NCBI GenBank assembly: GCA_902702965.1
Contig: CACRXP010000698.1
Location: 269,981 to 333,980, forward strand
Length of the DNA stretch: 64,000 bases
Source of the DNA: Spirometra erinaceieuropaei
Lineage: Eukaryota > Platyhelminthes > Cestoda > Diphyllobothriidea > Diphyllobothriidae
Reading direction: 5' to 3'
A model generated the notes under the pieces. The model was given only the letters and a program-made list of their open reading frames with translations, had not been told where the DNA came from and did no database searches. The position numbers were made by a program, and so were the translations under genes. Positions 12,691-25,949 of this stretch are shown piece after piece; the stretch's first letter is position 1, and every line of letters begins with the position of its first letter.

Positions 12691-15473
12691 AGCTTTCCGA
12701 CGGGTGCTCAGAGTGAATCTTTGCATGCGCATATGCGAATGGCACTAGCGACCTGACGGCGCCAGTCCAAAATACTGGCGAACGCTGTCGCAAGTTAAAA
12801 AAAAACATATCGGAGACCGTCGGTTGACTGTTTACGCCACTTGGAGTTGGAATTGTACATAGACCAGAAGCTACCACCAGACGCCGAGAAATGAAGTCAA
12901 AAGACTCACTGCCATGAGAGGAAACGCCTGGAGATCTTTACTGAATCTGTTTTGCTTATGGATAAAGCAAACACCTTCGTGAAAATTGGCGAATGACCAA
13001 ACGTGCGGCTGCAGCCATGGGAAATGAAGCCAGCTGCCAGGTTGCGGCTACTTCCTCAAGACCCAGCCACATCTTCAGGTTCAACGAGGTCCAACGTATT
13101 GCGAGAGGTGACAACCGCGTGAGTCACGAGCCACGACAAGTTCGTTGTACTTGACGGGGTGAAGTTATCATGTTTTCGGTAACTGCTTAACTACATCCTT
13201 AATATTCAATTCGCATGGGTGAAAGATAAGGTCGGACAGTTGGCTTTCCCTGCTGTCCTCGTCATACGCATACCGATCGTGAAATTAGGCTCCACGGTGT
13301 ACCAGAAGGCAACTAACACAACCCAAGTTCTCAGATTTCATAGCAATAATTTAAAGCTGCACAAACGTGGCTGAGTAAGGTGTCCATGCAAAAGGTAAAA
13401 ACGCACCATAGGGAACCGGAAACATGAATAAAATCTACACGGAATCTTGGGATGAATTAAGAAAGAAGTGCCACCTCCGCACGCTCTCGTGAATGAAAAG
13501 GAGGAAAGAGAGGCCCACAATTTGAAATAGGATCAAAAGCAGCAGAACGCATTGTCGAAGGGCCTGGTGTGGACATCGTCTTGCAGCTACTATGAGGGTC
13601 AGAGAGATAAAAAACCTACTGGACAAAAAGGAGCGACTGAATTTATTCCATAATATCATTTTTTGCGAATTTTCCTATAGTTATACAGGCCGGAGAGCAC
13701 TCCGACTAACATCATAAATACTGGAGCACAACCGCGTGAGTCGCGAGCTATTTGATCCATGGTTTTCTGATCCCAGCTGATCAATAAACGTAATGTTCTC
13801 CCGTCCACGTATCCCATCCTAGGACTTCCTGAGCACAGTAATTAGCCCTGCGGGGAGGGCTCGGACGGCCGGCAATTCCAGCGACAGCGAACCAAGTTGC
13901 CGAGTCATTATTACGCCAAGAATTCGCAACGGCGATCACATTTCGATAATTAACGACTCGGGTCCAAATGAAAAAGCAGTCATCACATCATTTACCATCC
14001 CTAACAATGAATGTGTGAGCTATCAATTATACTAGGGATGGGACTGCTCAAAACTGCGGTCTGTAAATGCTGCACCCCTGTGCCTCCATCATCCTTATCT
14101 ACGACTGTCTCTGATGATGGGGTCGAGTCAGAATCCAAGAACCCAGACCAATAAACCTCATATTCCAGCGATTGCATATTCTTCTTCTGAAGGCAAGAAC
14201 TTTAAATCAAGAGTTTTAGCTAGGTGTCAGGTGGACTGCTACAATGCTATTCTGAGTGCATCAGTGGCATTATTATCGAGCAACCCTACATTTACGGAAC
14301 ATCATTTTATAATTACCTTTATGAGACATCTGTATCTGCGTCCAGGCAGCTAATTATCCTGGATGTCTTTAAATTTGTAAACAAACCTACCGAATTGCTG
14401 GTTTTTCGAGAAACGCCGCTTTTTTACCTAATATATAACATACAGTTGCTGGTTGATGCCTTGCAACCGAGTCTTTTACTTAGATGTTTCATTAGTCACA
14501 TAATCAATCACATTCCGTATAATGATACCGGACTAACGTTACAAAAAGAAGCAATACGAGGATATAGTTTACAAATCATGAATAAAATGACAAAGTTCGG
14601 CAGGTCGGACATGTATTTAGATAGAGGATAAAACAGAAATGAAGAAAACCGTCGGATTACAGTCTTTTTAGCAACTTCAAATAATGCCGAAACAGCAAAG
14701 TAGATCAATTGTTTGGAGAATCGCCGAACGACTGTATGAAGGATACAAAATCAAGGTGCCCGAATTTGCCTTCGGATGAACAAATTAGAATAAACCTTCT
14801 TTAAAAGACAAAGCCTCCAAGGCAAATGAACCTACTTGCTTTATCATTTCTGAATTTATCTTGAGGCCAAAGTGTAATGTCGGTGAAAGTTAACGCAAAC
14901 TGCATTATGGATTCATCTGTTAACTAAAATTCTAGTAACATGTCCACATTTAGGGCAGAAAATTTCATCTACAAATTTTTTCCGATAAACTATTGCTCAA
15001 CTGGGGACATTGTAAGTTCGTGCCGGCCATTAAGTTTCTCTAGAAAACATCAGCCAAATACAGGAATTTCGATTGACCTACTGATTTTGTCGCAGCACTA
15101 AGAGTTTCATGTTTACGGAACCCATTATCACAGTTTCAGCCCGGTGAAATGCGTTTGATTAGTGATTTTTTCATTGATAAAATCGTTCGGACCTTTCAAA
15201 GTCTTCATGTTCGGTCCTTCAAAAACGTTAAATTTGAATTAATTTCATCAAGAACAAAATAAATAACAAACACTTTCGTGTGCATTAGGCACATACAGCA
15301 GACATGACCATCCACAGCATATGCATTCCAGCAAACAGATGTCTAATATGCTCAACTCGATAAAAGACGTTAGTGGATGTCGTAAAATGCTGTGGTTTTC
15401 CTGTCATGTATGTGCGACGGCGCACCAGGTGGCAGTTCCTGCCGCTCCAGCCACCTGCATTCTCTCCCCACCT

Positions 15474-15630
15474 TCGGTCTTCTTGACTCTGTCTTGACAC
15501 CGTGAAAGTCTGTGACTGCAGGAGGGGGTGCGGCTGATGCTTTGCAAGTCTATCATCACTACAAACTGATTCGCACATAACTCATCGTCCCTGCCCTCAC
15601 CCTGCTGTGGAACACACAGTGGACATCGCC
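15474..15630. repeat. dispersed repeat X, copy 1
   Basis: Starts with GGTCTTCTTGACTCTGTCTTGA and continues through ACAAACTGATTCGCACA, CTGCCCTCACCCTGCTG and CACAGTGGACATCG. The same order of blocks occurs at 25.52 and 62.02 kb in the same orientation. No coding potential is visible. Confidence 0.7.
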
Positions 15631-17705
15631 ATGGGCTACGGTCTAACTGTCATATGCTATTTTGCCATGAATAACGGAAAATCTTGTGTCGGACATGTTT
15701 CGGACTTCACTTAGTAAATTTGTTTAGAATATTGTGATGTAGTTCCCCTCGTACAAGACCTATGGCTTTTGTCTGCCAGGCCTAGGCACGCGGTACATAC
15801 ACCAACTTCTATAAATAGAGGCTAAGTTGAATGTCGCAGGCTCTTGCTGTAAACAATGAGAATATTTGATCATTGCAACTGAAGTAGCTGTAGTCTGAGC
15901 TTTCGGATTTTCACCGGAGACTGTTTTCGGAGATTATGAATGCTCGAATACAACTGTATGACTTTATAGACTGACGATGCCCGTTCGTGTAGCGATTTGT
16001 GTCCATCGAGAAAGCAATGCCATCAAAGGCGATCATGTCTCCTTCTTCAATACTCGAGAGTGTTTGTTAAGAAGCGCTAGGTTGCCTCATAACGTCGTTA
16101 TGATGCAAATGAATGTATGCTATATAAATCAATGGTTTGAAAATAACGGCCGTGTCTAGGATGAAAGCCCGAACTCCTTTAAACGTGAAATATATAAAAA
16201 ACGTTTTCGTGCAAAATTAGTATAAAACGGATTTTCTGAACGTGGTTTCTAGTAGATACGACTTAATTCATATAACCACAACAATATGGGGCCCAAGTGT
16301 ATACGACCTAAATGGTCACCTTGTCCGCATGCATTTTACGCAGCTGACTGCAAAATGCTTAGCCAAAAGAATATAACCTGACATTTACGGATATATTACA
16401 GTTCTTTTGAATGTGAATCGACAATCTAACAGCGATCAATAATTCCTCCCTACTTGAACGCACATTTCTAAATGACAACCAGTTTTATGTAAGTTTGGAT
16501 GCATACTGTTCCTTATTATGCTTGAGCGAATTCTAAATGAGAAAGTCTTTTTGTAAAGTGTTTTTAATTATCATAAACTAGGATTAAGTAATCTGGTTCT
16601 AAACTGTTAGACAACGACATATATTTCAAAAGTTGAAAGGTCACTGGAGGCGATCGACAGTAAAACTATTTTTGCCAAATGAATGTGTGCGAAATTTAAA
16701 GAGGGAAAAAGTCTCAGGCTGTTAAACGAATGCTGGAAAATAAGAACAAATTTGACGGTTATTTTTTACTCAAATTAAACTTTTAAAGTCCACTTTATGC
16801 TAGTTATAAATATGTTGCTATTCCTTCGGACAGAGATTGCACATAACTGAGGCCGAATTTAGCTAAATTCAGAAGTTTGAGTCCATCGAAATAAAATAGG
16901 ACCAAGTAGACCTGAAACTCTATGGTTAAAAACTAAGGTTAAAGTAATGACGGCGTATATATGATTGTGAGATCAAAAAGATAAACAAAAAGAACTATGA
17001 CTGGTATAGGTTTATTTTGTACCTGAATACTCAGACAACATATGCTGTTTACATTTACCGGAACATAAGTAACAATGCATGGGCAATTGCCTTATAAGTC
17101 GTTTGCATGCAACATTTGAAGTACCCAAACGTACATCGGGTTTTCACAGCCTACAGAGCTTTTATTTTTCATAGTCCGTCGGTTATGTGGACGTTCGCTT
17201 GATGGTTGAAAGGAAAAGGCTCAACACTCAGCCACTTGATGAGGTTGGACGTTTTTTAGTTGATTCCGTAGAGTAATTAATACTCAGGTTTTCGAGTGAG
17301 TGACTAACAACAATATTTGCTTGGAATGAAGGACTGGGTGGTTAGAGTTTCAGCCCACTATCTTTGTTTTGCCGAACTCTGTTTATGGCCATCTCGGACA
17401 GCATACATTGTCACCGTTGGACTACAATTCGACGTTCACACAACTGTTCGGTGCCCATACATTCTCGCCTATCGGCCACCTTCTCCACCGTGGTTACATC
17501 CTCTGTAGCGGCATTTCGTCTGGTAGGAAACAGATAGCCTTTATCTCTCAGAGGTTTTGTTTTTCTGAAGTATGATATGGCGGGGAGATACCAAAACTCG
17601 GTTGTTAGTAAATCCAACATCATGTGGCAACAGCACTCCAGTGACGATCTCCGATACGTCTTTTGAGTACGGGACACTTTGCTGCGATGCGTTTATTAAC
17701 CTTCT

Positions 17706-18250
17706 TCATTCCAACCGGTGAACATCCACGGTTATCGCCGGCTCCAAACGAGTTGATTTTGTTAAGGTTTGGCGTCGTGGTCGCAGGCTTGCTGCACTCT
17801 GTTCATCTGCCAATACAACGTACGTGCATAACTCTTTCGGTGCTGTACTATCAAAATGAACGATCTTTGTCTTATTCAGCAGTCTTCTGTAGACCACTGA
17901 CTGCAGGGTTGTGAGTCGGAGAGGGCATCTTAGGACAAGAAACTCTCGCTTACCGTTCCCTAGATGTTATTCTGGAACGAAAAAGTTAATTTTATCCCAA
18001 GACTGCTTGGTCCCTTGGCGAGGTATCATGGCCTTACTATGGGAGTCCGAATTGCACAGAACAAAAGTGGACAAGCTTTTGTCGCAAGTATGATGAGTAT
18101 GTCAACAAGTCTTAGAAACCCACGAATGTTTTTGTTTCTCTCTTGTAAGTGACCGAGATTTTGTGTAACATTGGCATAGATATCGCTCAGTGGCCGAAAG
18201 AGCTTTTATCAGGATACGACGAAGGCTTAACAGAAGTACTGAAATCTGGG
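17706..18250 (-). pseudogene. probable gypsy-like integrase C-terminal remnant
   Basis: On the minus strand the frame at about 17905-17830 reads YRRLLNKTKIVHFDSTAP. This resembles the KVVH.DRLKPY-type tail that ends many gypsy/Ty3 integrases. Upstream (18190-17985) a second frame reads IYANVTQNLGHLQERNKN, and then FCAIRTPIVRP followed after a stop by YLAKGPSSLG. That order resembles the helix, then 'VWL....P', then 'GP' layout before the tail. The pieces are in different frames with stops, so the copy is dead. The match is by layout and short motifs only, and I place it no finer than Ty3/gypsy. Confidence 0.4.
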
Positions 18251-21250
18251 TCTCCGTTGGTCATAATAAAGTCGGGTCTGTGGTAAAGGTCTTTGATTTG
18301 AAACCGACAGCGCCATTGTGACAGTGAGATGTGTCATTGTCTGACGGACGTCGAAAACCTAGACGATTTGCATGACCCTAAGCTTTATCAGACGCTCTGT
18401 GTTTCTGCTTGCCATTCTGGGGTTCGCTGTGGCCATTACTGTATTTTAATCAACTCAAAGGTTTCTATTCCAGCGTCTACGTCTTTTCACAGATCCTCAA
18501 TATATATTCACGATTAGTATTGCATTTTTACATATGCACATCGCTAGGAGAGGCGAAAAAACATGCCTATGGACATATGGAGAAGAAAAGGAAACCTCGA
18601 GAACAATGATTGTATTGTCTTGACTTTTCAAAACTAAAGGCTTTTACTGTCGATGATGCGATTTATACCATTCTTCACCGTATTTATACGGGGTGACGGT
18701 CACGCCAACACGCCGTTAATAGTAAGATTTATCTTAGTTGGCACGATGAAGAGGAGAGAGTGGCGGGCTGTTTTCGTCGGCGGCCGGCGTTCGGACGTTG
18801 ACGACCATTATTTGTATTCGCTCTGACCCTAGCCGCTACCTACTGCTAATCTTGGTTGTGCCCCCGGTCACACTTATCCTTGTCTGCCCATGTAGTGGTT
18901 GGAACGACAGTATTAACGTCTATGCCTTCGTCCCATCTGGGTTTTGGTACGACTACGTGCTTATCCAGTTTATGGTCTTCCATATCTAAGGTCACGTATG
19001 GACCAATTTAGCGTCTGATGCTCCATCCACTGACTTACATTCAGATAACTCGATGGGCTGCTGGAAGTGCTACGCACCAGTTTGTGGGGGGTTGTTCTTG
19101 TCTGAGGGCCCTTGATTATTTCTCTGGCTATGTAGCCGCTTCCTACACACACGAATTCAGCATTCAGAAAACCGAACTTTCGACTTTTATCCTGGTGTAT
19201 ATGCATGCATATGGGGTAGATAAATGGGATATTTTGAAAGGCAACAAACTTTACAGTAGGTGTGCTAACTCATGAAATGTTAGCGGAAATACTGAAATGC
19301 GTTCTCGTCTCTAACATATTACCTAAGAAGGGTTTTAAATGTAATCATCATAAAGCATAATTCTATAATAGTTCAAATACCTCTGGATGACAAGTTTCGA
19401 ACGAACATCTTTCTGGCCACAAGCAGAATCTACGCTAAGTAAAAAATGAATACTTAAGTAGCACGATATTTTCTCATTTATTTTCGATGCCCCTAAAAAT
19501 TCAATTATATTTCATGGAAAACATGCATGAAATATTCATTCATGCACCCATTCGGTAGAAAAGTATGTCTTCTTCAAATGTTATACTTAAAAAGGTTATC
19601 ATTTGGCTTTTAAAACCTTTTCCAATTCCCGATTTATCTTGAATTCGAACTGCCGTTACACTTGCATTCACGGTTTCCAAACTACAAACCAAGAAAGTTC
19701 TTCGGGAATAAATGCGGGGTTTTCAAATTTGGTGGCGAACCCTGCCCTATAGAACTAAGGAGATCTTTAGCTATTATGAATGAAAAATTCGCATTTGGCT
19801 TGAAAAATCCTTTATTCAATGAGTATTTTTCTGTGTACAGTTAATACACTTCTGCACTCAACATTCAGACATACATTTCTGTATTTCTTTTTCTCGAGCT
19901 TCAACATTCTCGGGATTTTTCAGTTTATTTTTCGTTCAGTAAGCACGTTTTCCGAGAGCATAGTCGAGGTCAACAAGTATTTAAAAATTAAACGGTTTGC
20001 TATAGTAAGTTTCACCAAACGCCTGATGTGAGCAGTTATTAATTGCCAAATAGCATTTGCTGATATTGGCATACTCTCTTGATTAGTTACTTGAATATTT
20101 TTGTATTATTCTTGTCAAACGAATTCCATTTTGTTGTTTAAGCTGACAAGTTGTACAACGTGACGCAAGTGGGTATTACTTTGCAAACGCCATGTCTGGT
20201 CATCTAATTAACTGTGCTTCATCAAAATTTCACTGAAATATAATTTTGATATAAGCAGTGTTAATTATGCACGGTAGGTTACCTTAAGGCATTCACCGTT
20301 ATTTATTTGGATTTCTTATGGTTAAAAAGAACTGTGCTATTCAAAGTGAAGACTCCATAAAGATCAGTGTTTGCCGATATGGAATAATAATTTGCTTGGG
20401 ATATACACTTTAATCGCGAAATTGTGGAAATAAAATTCGACTTTATAATTCATAAGTATGGCTCGACGTGTCACCATGACAGATGATAGTAAACAATGAC
20501 ACGTGATGCCTGTATGCGTCAACTTATTTTCTCAGTATCGACAACTATTGGACTTAAACAAGCCAATCACACAGTCCACGAACACGCGTGAGTGCTTTAA
20601 CCTTGTGAAGGGAAAAGCAAAAGTCTGGAATATTGGTAGCTGATCTTACGAAACCTGATATTTTAAAAGTATAAGCAGATTGTAAAAGTCAGAAGACCCC
20701 AACGTATGCTGGTTGGGAAAGGGTAAATCTGACATACTTTCAGTTAATGAGGATACGACCAGCAGCAAACCAGCGAAAATCAGATTAGTTTCGACAAACC
20801 GTCAGAACGTATTAGTCATTTTTGAGATTAATTCGTTTAATTTTTACCCGGCTTACTAATTCGTCCAATCTTCAGTCTTCCTATTCGTGTTTAAATGTCA
20901 CTTCATTTGGAATAAACCATCAAGATCCAAACCGGATGTCCTCTTAGTCAAGGCTTTTCAATATCTGTCTTTTGACTGATAACGAAGGCGCTAATGCAAC
21001 GCAAGTGTTGGAAAGTATTTAGTCGATTGATTAAACAAAAGTACATGATTTAGCCCTGCTGATTTCGCACTCGAATTGGCAAAACTGACGAATTATAAGA
21101 ATTACGTAGCAGTTTAATTCACACAATGTGAACTTGCCGTTTACTTACTTTGCATAATTTGGTTTTAGTACGCGTAGAACCAGTTGTTTAAGTGACGCAT
21201 AATTCCTGAGTAAATGATGAAATTCAAGGAAATGAAATTAACCTAAGAGA

Positions 21251-21280
21251 CGTGCCACATTTTACTACTTTTGTGGCACG
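21251..21280. repeat. short perfect hairpin
   Basis: CGTGCCACA and TGTGGCACG are perfect 9-bp inverted arms around a 12-nt AT-rich loop inside kinase intron 1. No function is implied. Confidence 0.6.
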
Positions 21281-23502
21281 CACGAATGTTCATTACTTTT
21301 TAAAGCAGTTGACTGGGACAGTTACTCAAACCAGCTGTGAAACAAGAAGTTACACAGAAGTCTATAATTCCTTTTCTTGTAAACTTTAGATCAGCAACAT
21401 GGGATACTTAACCAAATACTAATGTAATCTACTGAGATGATGTGAAAAGCTTTGGTTCTTATTGTTTTAGACTATCTATCTTTCCTATTCGCTTCTACGC
21501 TTGTATCAAATCGAAGAGGAATCGATGCATGATGAAACTGTCATTAATAACTTTATCATAATTATTAGTAATTTTTGGCCCATGATCCACCAATCTGGCA
21601 CTGAAGAGAAAACCAAAATGCCGAGCAAATAAGTAAGTAATGCATGCCGTAAAAAGCCATATTGACTTCTTCCCCTTCGTTTTTACTCTCTGGAAGATAA
21701 ACAAATTTTTTCATTTGTGCAGTTCGCTGAACTTATCCATCACTATAAATGCTGTTTATCTTGCCAGCAAGCGTTAACGATTTTATCACCCACTCTAATC
21801 TCTAAACCAGAGGGGCAACGGTAGGTTGTGCAATCTCACCTCTCAATTAAATTTAATTGTCCTAATATTGTTTATGAGAGACATCAGACACAAGTACTGT
21901 TATACAAATAAATAAGTCAGATGTACGCGTTCGACAACAGGGACCGTTCAGAGATATCGAGGAAGCAGAAAATCTGTGTTCTAACCGAGGCAAGGTAGAT
22001 CAAAACGCATTCGGCGATCCTTGTAGCACGTACAGTATGGTGAGTACCGACAAGACACAAAAAGTTTTAACTACTCTCCTGGAAGAAATAAGTAAATCAT
22101 GGCAAACGGAGTCGACAACGGAAGGCAATGCAAGTACATTGGGATAACTAGGAAATCAAGGTATGACAAAGAGATTACGAGGAAGGGGAGCGAGACCATC
22201 ATGCCAAATAATTATCGCTAAAACGTCATACTGAAAAAACCCTATGCATGCAGTTATATCAAAGTGTTAGATAACACACAAAGAGAGACTTCCTGCAGCT
22301 ACGGAATAATAAACAAAACAAGGCCAGCTAAAACAAATAAAGTAATTGCTTATATATTCCAAACCCAGTGGGGTTACACAACCTATCCTTGCCCGCGGAT
22401 GACTACGTGTTGCCTGATCGATGTATTCTAATTTGTGCAAAACTAATCGGAGCAAGAGTGCTTGGCACCTATTTTATCAGTAATCAACCCGCTTCGTAAT
22501 ATTAAGGAAGAATCAGTCTAAACTGAAACCACTAACCGAATGCAATGACTGACTACTTTCGATGTTCTTCAGTCTAAAAGAGACCAGGTATGGAAAATGC
22601 ACGTTCTTAAAAAATCGTCGGGCCGTTTAATAAAAGACATGACATCAGGGCAGCGAAAGTTGAAAAGGCAACCAACACGGGCGGTGGGGATATAACTAAA
22701 TGACACCCTCAAAAATTGCAAGAATTTCTTTGAATATGCCCAATAGACATCTAAAAGACCATAAAAATATCCGAACGAGGTATGTGAGAAGGATTCCTTA
22801 AGATCTTATTAACCGTGTATGGACAAAACTGGAAAGAAACAATGAATAAGCCTTGTATGTACGGCTAAGTTTAGCAAAGACTGACTGTTCACGAAAGCAG
22901 TTCACAAGAACGAGATTAAAAGTATGTTTTATATTTACATAGGAGGATAAAGAAATACATGATGGAGTCAAGAAATCGCAGTTTCCCTTATTTTATGCTC
23001 TAGCACTAAAATGTATTTCGGACGACCGTCTTCCGTTTTAACGCTGTCAGTGTGAAATTGAGATCTGGTACTAACAGTTATTGATTTTGCCCCCCATTTA
23101 GGCGAAGGTATCCACCTACCACATCACAGTCTGAGTATTTAAGACAAGTTATGTCATTCTTACAAATGAGATTATTATATAAAAGGGTGATAATTTTTAC
23201 GCAAATCTCCACTGATTTTACTTTGACAATTTTAAAAATATTTACTTTGGATTTACTGATATAGCTTGACCCAACTCCTTCTACGCTTCTTGCTACGTTC
23301 TGCCTCTTGCTCAAAAATGATTGTAAGATTCTTTTTCTTGCAGTGAGAAATATACTAACCCCGCCTCCTTTTCCAGGTAGGTATGGGTGCCAAAATTTTT
23401 TCAGGCGCGGTCGTTTAATAATTTACTGGAAATCAAAAACGTTTAGCATTGTAAACGGGCCATTTATCAAACAAATATAAAACCTTGAGTCGCATGGTCT
23501 AC

Positions 23503-24196
23503 CTTTGGTCATCATGTGTGTAGCTAGTTGTACTTTTGAGAAGGTTCCAGTGCCTAGCGTTTCACGCAGCACATAACGCCGAAGCGTGTTGCTGGAGTCA
23601 AAGAAATTATACTTTGCATCTTGCGTATTTGTCCAGTTGCTGTCCAGGCACTCCAATATTCTTTCGTATGGCGTTTTCTTAATACGTTTGTCGGATGATA
23701 ACGATGAACTGGCCGTTTCTTTGATTGTTGGAGCTGTTTTTTTCTCATCCTTCCATTCCTCTACACAGTTGGCACCTAAATGCTGGTTAAAATGGTCCTT
23801 TGAAATGATTTTCCGAAGATTGCTCGCGGAAGAATCGTTAGTTGTTGTAGGTTTGCTTCCAGCATGAGGCCTCGCGGAAACTTTTTTGACGATTACGTCG
23901 TGTATACTCATACTTCCCGAGCCATTGTCCTTACTGACAATAGTAGCCTTTTTATTACTATCCAGATGGAAAGCTTGTCCATCGGTGGGAATTCGCGCAA
24001 GATAGTGGCAGGTATTGCTGTGCAGCAGGGTGGGTAGTGGGCGCCGATAGTAAATATTTCCTGGTTCTTTGCTCGAAACAAAATATATTTGAGTTTCTTT
24101 TTCTTGTAGACTATTTGGAGCAAGCTTTGGTTTTAATTGCATCCTGAAACCGCTGTCACCTACATTGGCTTCTTGGAGTTGACCTGCCTTGTTCAT
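23503..24196 (-). CDS. NIM1K: NIM1-like serine/threonine kinase, coding exon 1
   Basis: This exon encodes about 231 residues. A long N-terminal extension rich in Ser, Lys and Asn (about residues 1-175) has no domain I recognise. The block KKTPYERILECLD follows, then RRYVLRETLGTGTFSKVQLATHMMTK with the glycine-rich ATP loop GTGTFSKV. TPYERI aligns with the short conserved TPFEKL-type block found before the kinase domain of NIM1. I chose the ATG at 24194-24196. Three codons further upstream there is only a GTG, and an in-frame TGA lies at 24212-24214. An acceptor-like TCCTGACAG beside that stop leaves open an upstream exon. The exon ends ACCAAAG before donor GTAGAC, phase 1, and splices in frame to 10821. 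The N-terminal extension is longer than that of the vertebrate protein. NIM1 is an AMPK-related kinase; here only the N-lobe and hinge are in view. Confidence 0.88.
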
Positions 24197-24205
24197 ATGT
24201 ACCAC

Positions 24206-25510
24206 CTCCTGTCAGGACTGATGTTCTGTCTTTATGTCCTTCGTGTTTTCAACTTATAATCTGTGATAAAAATATGGTAACGCAGTTTGTGAAGGTAGCC
24301 CTCTAGAAAACAAGTTATACTTACATTGACCTACCTGTTCGATGTGCAAACTGTGATCTCTAAATGCATCTTGGTTAAAACAAATGTCTTCAGACCCGTT
24401 AGAAGTAAGCTGGTCTGTTGCAGTATAAAGTCATTAACAATTGCTGAAATTTTTCCGTGTTTTTACTAGTTCTACTCATGATTACGTGGAAGACTTGCAT
24501 TTCAGTTTGTGTTGGTGACTCAGAAATGGGATATTCTACCTTGAACAGCGATTTGTCGGTTTGATATAGACTTTTTTGTGGTAAGAAATACTCATCGTTT
24601 ATTTTTAACGGCAGACTGACAAAACAGTCGTAGTTTGCCAGACAAAATGCAATGAGGACTAAATTTTAAAGAAGCATTTGTTTGCTGCGCTTATGTTAAG
24701 TGAGGTTAAATTGGCTTCATTGTAGACTGCCGACCACAATGAAATTCTCACACCTTATAAACCACAAACATTGAAAACGAGTGCTTTCAAACCCGTTTCC
24801 GTATTTTAATGAAATATGAACAAACGAATATATTAGCTTTGTTTGGCAATTACATGGTTCGGAATGGTTAATTAACCTTCTTCTTGGAGATTTAAATGCA
24901 ATGGAGTCCGATATTTCTATGAAGTGCAGTCATGTTTTACAATTTTTCGGGTACAGAAAAAACTCTCTGACATGATTTAAACGTCAATCGAAGAAGTCAT
25001 CTACCAAGCAACAAAAACACGCCCCAGAAATATTTTATATGAAAAAGTATTTTTGATGTCTTAAAAAATTCTCTCATTTTATGCGCTCATAAGCTTAATC
25101 TGCAAAACCTTATCTATCGGGCATATTCTAGCGCGTAGATAAAACAATTCTTTTGGGGATGTAAAATCTCGCAAACTCAATTTTTCGTCGTACAACACAA
25201 GCTAGGAATTATGGAGGTCCGTTTGAAAGTGGTTACAAGATAGGTCAAATATACGAAATTAATAATGAAACAAGTGAGATTAAAAATGTTATATCCTAAA
25301 ACTCTACATATTTTGTCAAATACTAATAAGAATATAACTCGAGGTCCTCAACAACACCATAGACCTTCTGGGCGCGTGTTTGCATTAACTGGCCAATGGA
25401 CTGTTATGTGCTCCCAACTCACTGCCCCATTTGTGCAAAAATTTAATTTATTGTGGGGAACAGGCCATGCCAGTGGCTGTTTAGTCTAGTCAATCAATGC
25501 GCTTGATCTC
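24206..25510. other. region upstream of the kinase start; no gene recognised
   Basis: This AT-rich stretch would hold the 5' UTR and promoter of the kinase gene if exon 1 is the first exon. I see no TATA-like element at a convincing position and no conserved frame. Confidence 0.4.
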
Positions 25511-25516
25511 GTATCC

Positions 25517-25695
25517 GAAGGTTTTGACTCTGTCTTGATGCGATGCTTAGGTAGTAAAGGAAGAGTGTGCGGTTGACGCGGAAGGAGTATGTTAACCCTA
25601 TAAACTGATTCACGCGCAAGACACCGCCCTTTCGCACACCAAGCTGCAGGGCAAACGGCGAAAATCGTCCGCAACGACGGTCGAGTTGCCATCAA
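25517..25695. repeat. dispersed repeat X, copy 2
   Basis: Shares TTTTGACTCTGTCTTGAT, TATAAACTGATTCACGC and GCAACGACGGTCGA with copies at 15.47 and 62.02 kb, in the same order and orientation. Confidence 0.7.
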
Positions 25696-25949
25696 ATTCA
25701 GTGATATTTTTGATAGAGAGTCCTAAGGTGCACCGTTATGTTTGAATTTTTCTTATACTTTGGAAGTTTTGATTTAGAAAATTGTTTCCCAACAATGAAA
25801 GAATCTGAGAAAATGGCGAATTGGTAGATTAAAAATAAATTTATCTGACTGAAGCACCGCATCTAAGCAATTTAACATTTATTTTCTTAAGCTGGCTGTC
25901 AGGCCGACGAATTACTCCTGCTGAGCAAATAATTTAAAACTGAGAATTT

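Larger units (their letters stand above)
10822..23502 (-). other. kinase intron 1 (12.7 kb) with repeats
   Basis: The intron runs from donor GTAGAC at 23502 to acceptor TTTTTAG ending at 10822. It contains one copy of dispersed repeat Y (12.24-12.69 kb), one copy of dispersed repeat X (15.47-15.63 kb), a probable gypsy integrase remnant (17.7-18.2 kb), and a small hairpin at 21.25 kb. The remaining blocks 10.83-12.24, 12.7-15.47, 15.64-17.7 and 18.3-23.5 kb are AT-rich with only short frames that I cannot assign. Confidence 0.8.

Noticed and set aside
14224..14631. 135-codon plus-strand open frame in kinase intron 1
   Set aside because: AT-rich and without recognised domain or splice sites; an overlapping frame at 14114-14353 is equally open. 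Length alone is not convincing in AT-rich DNA.
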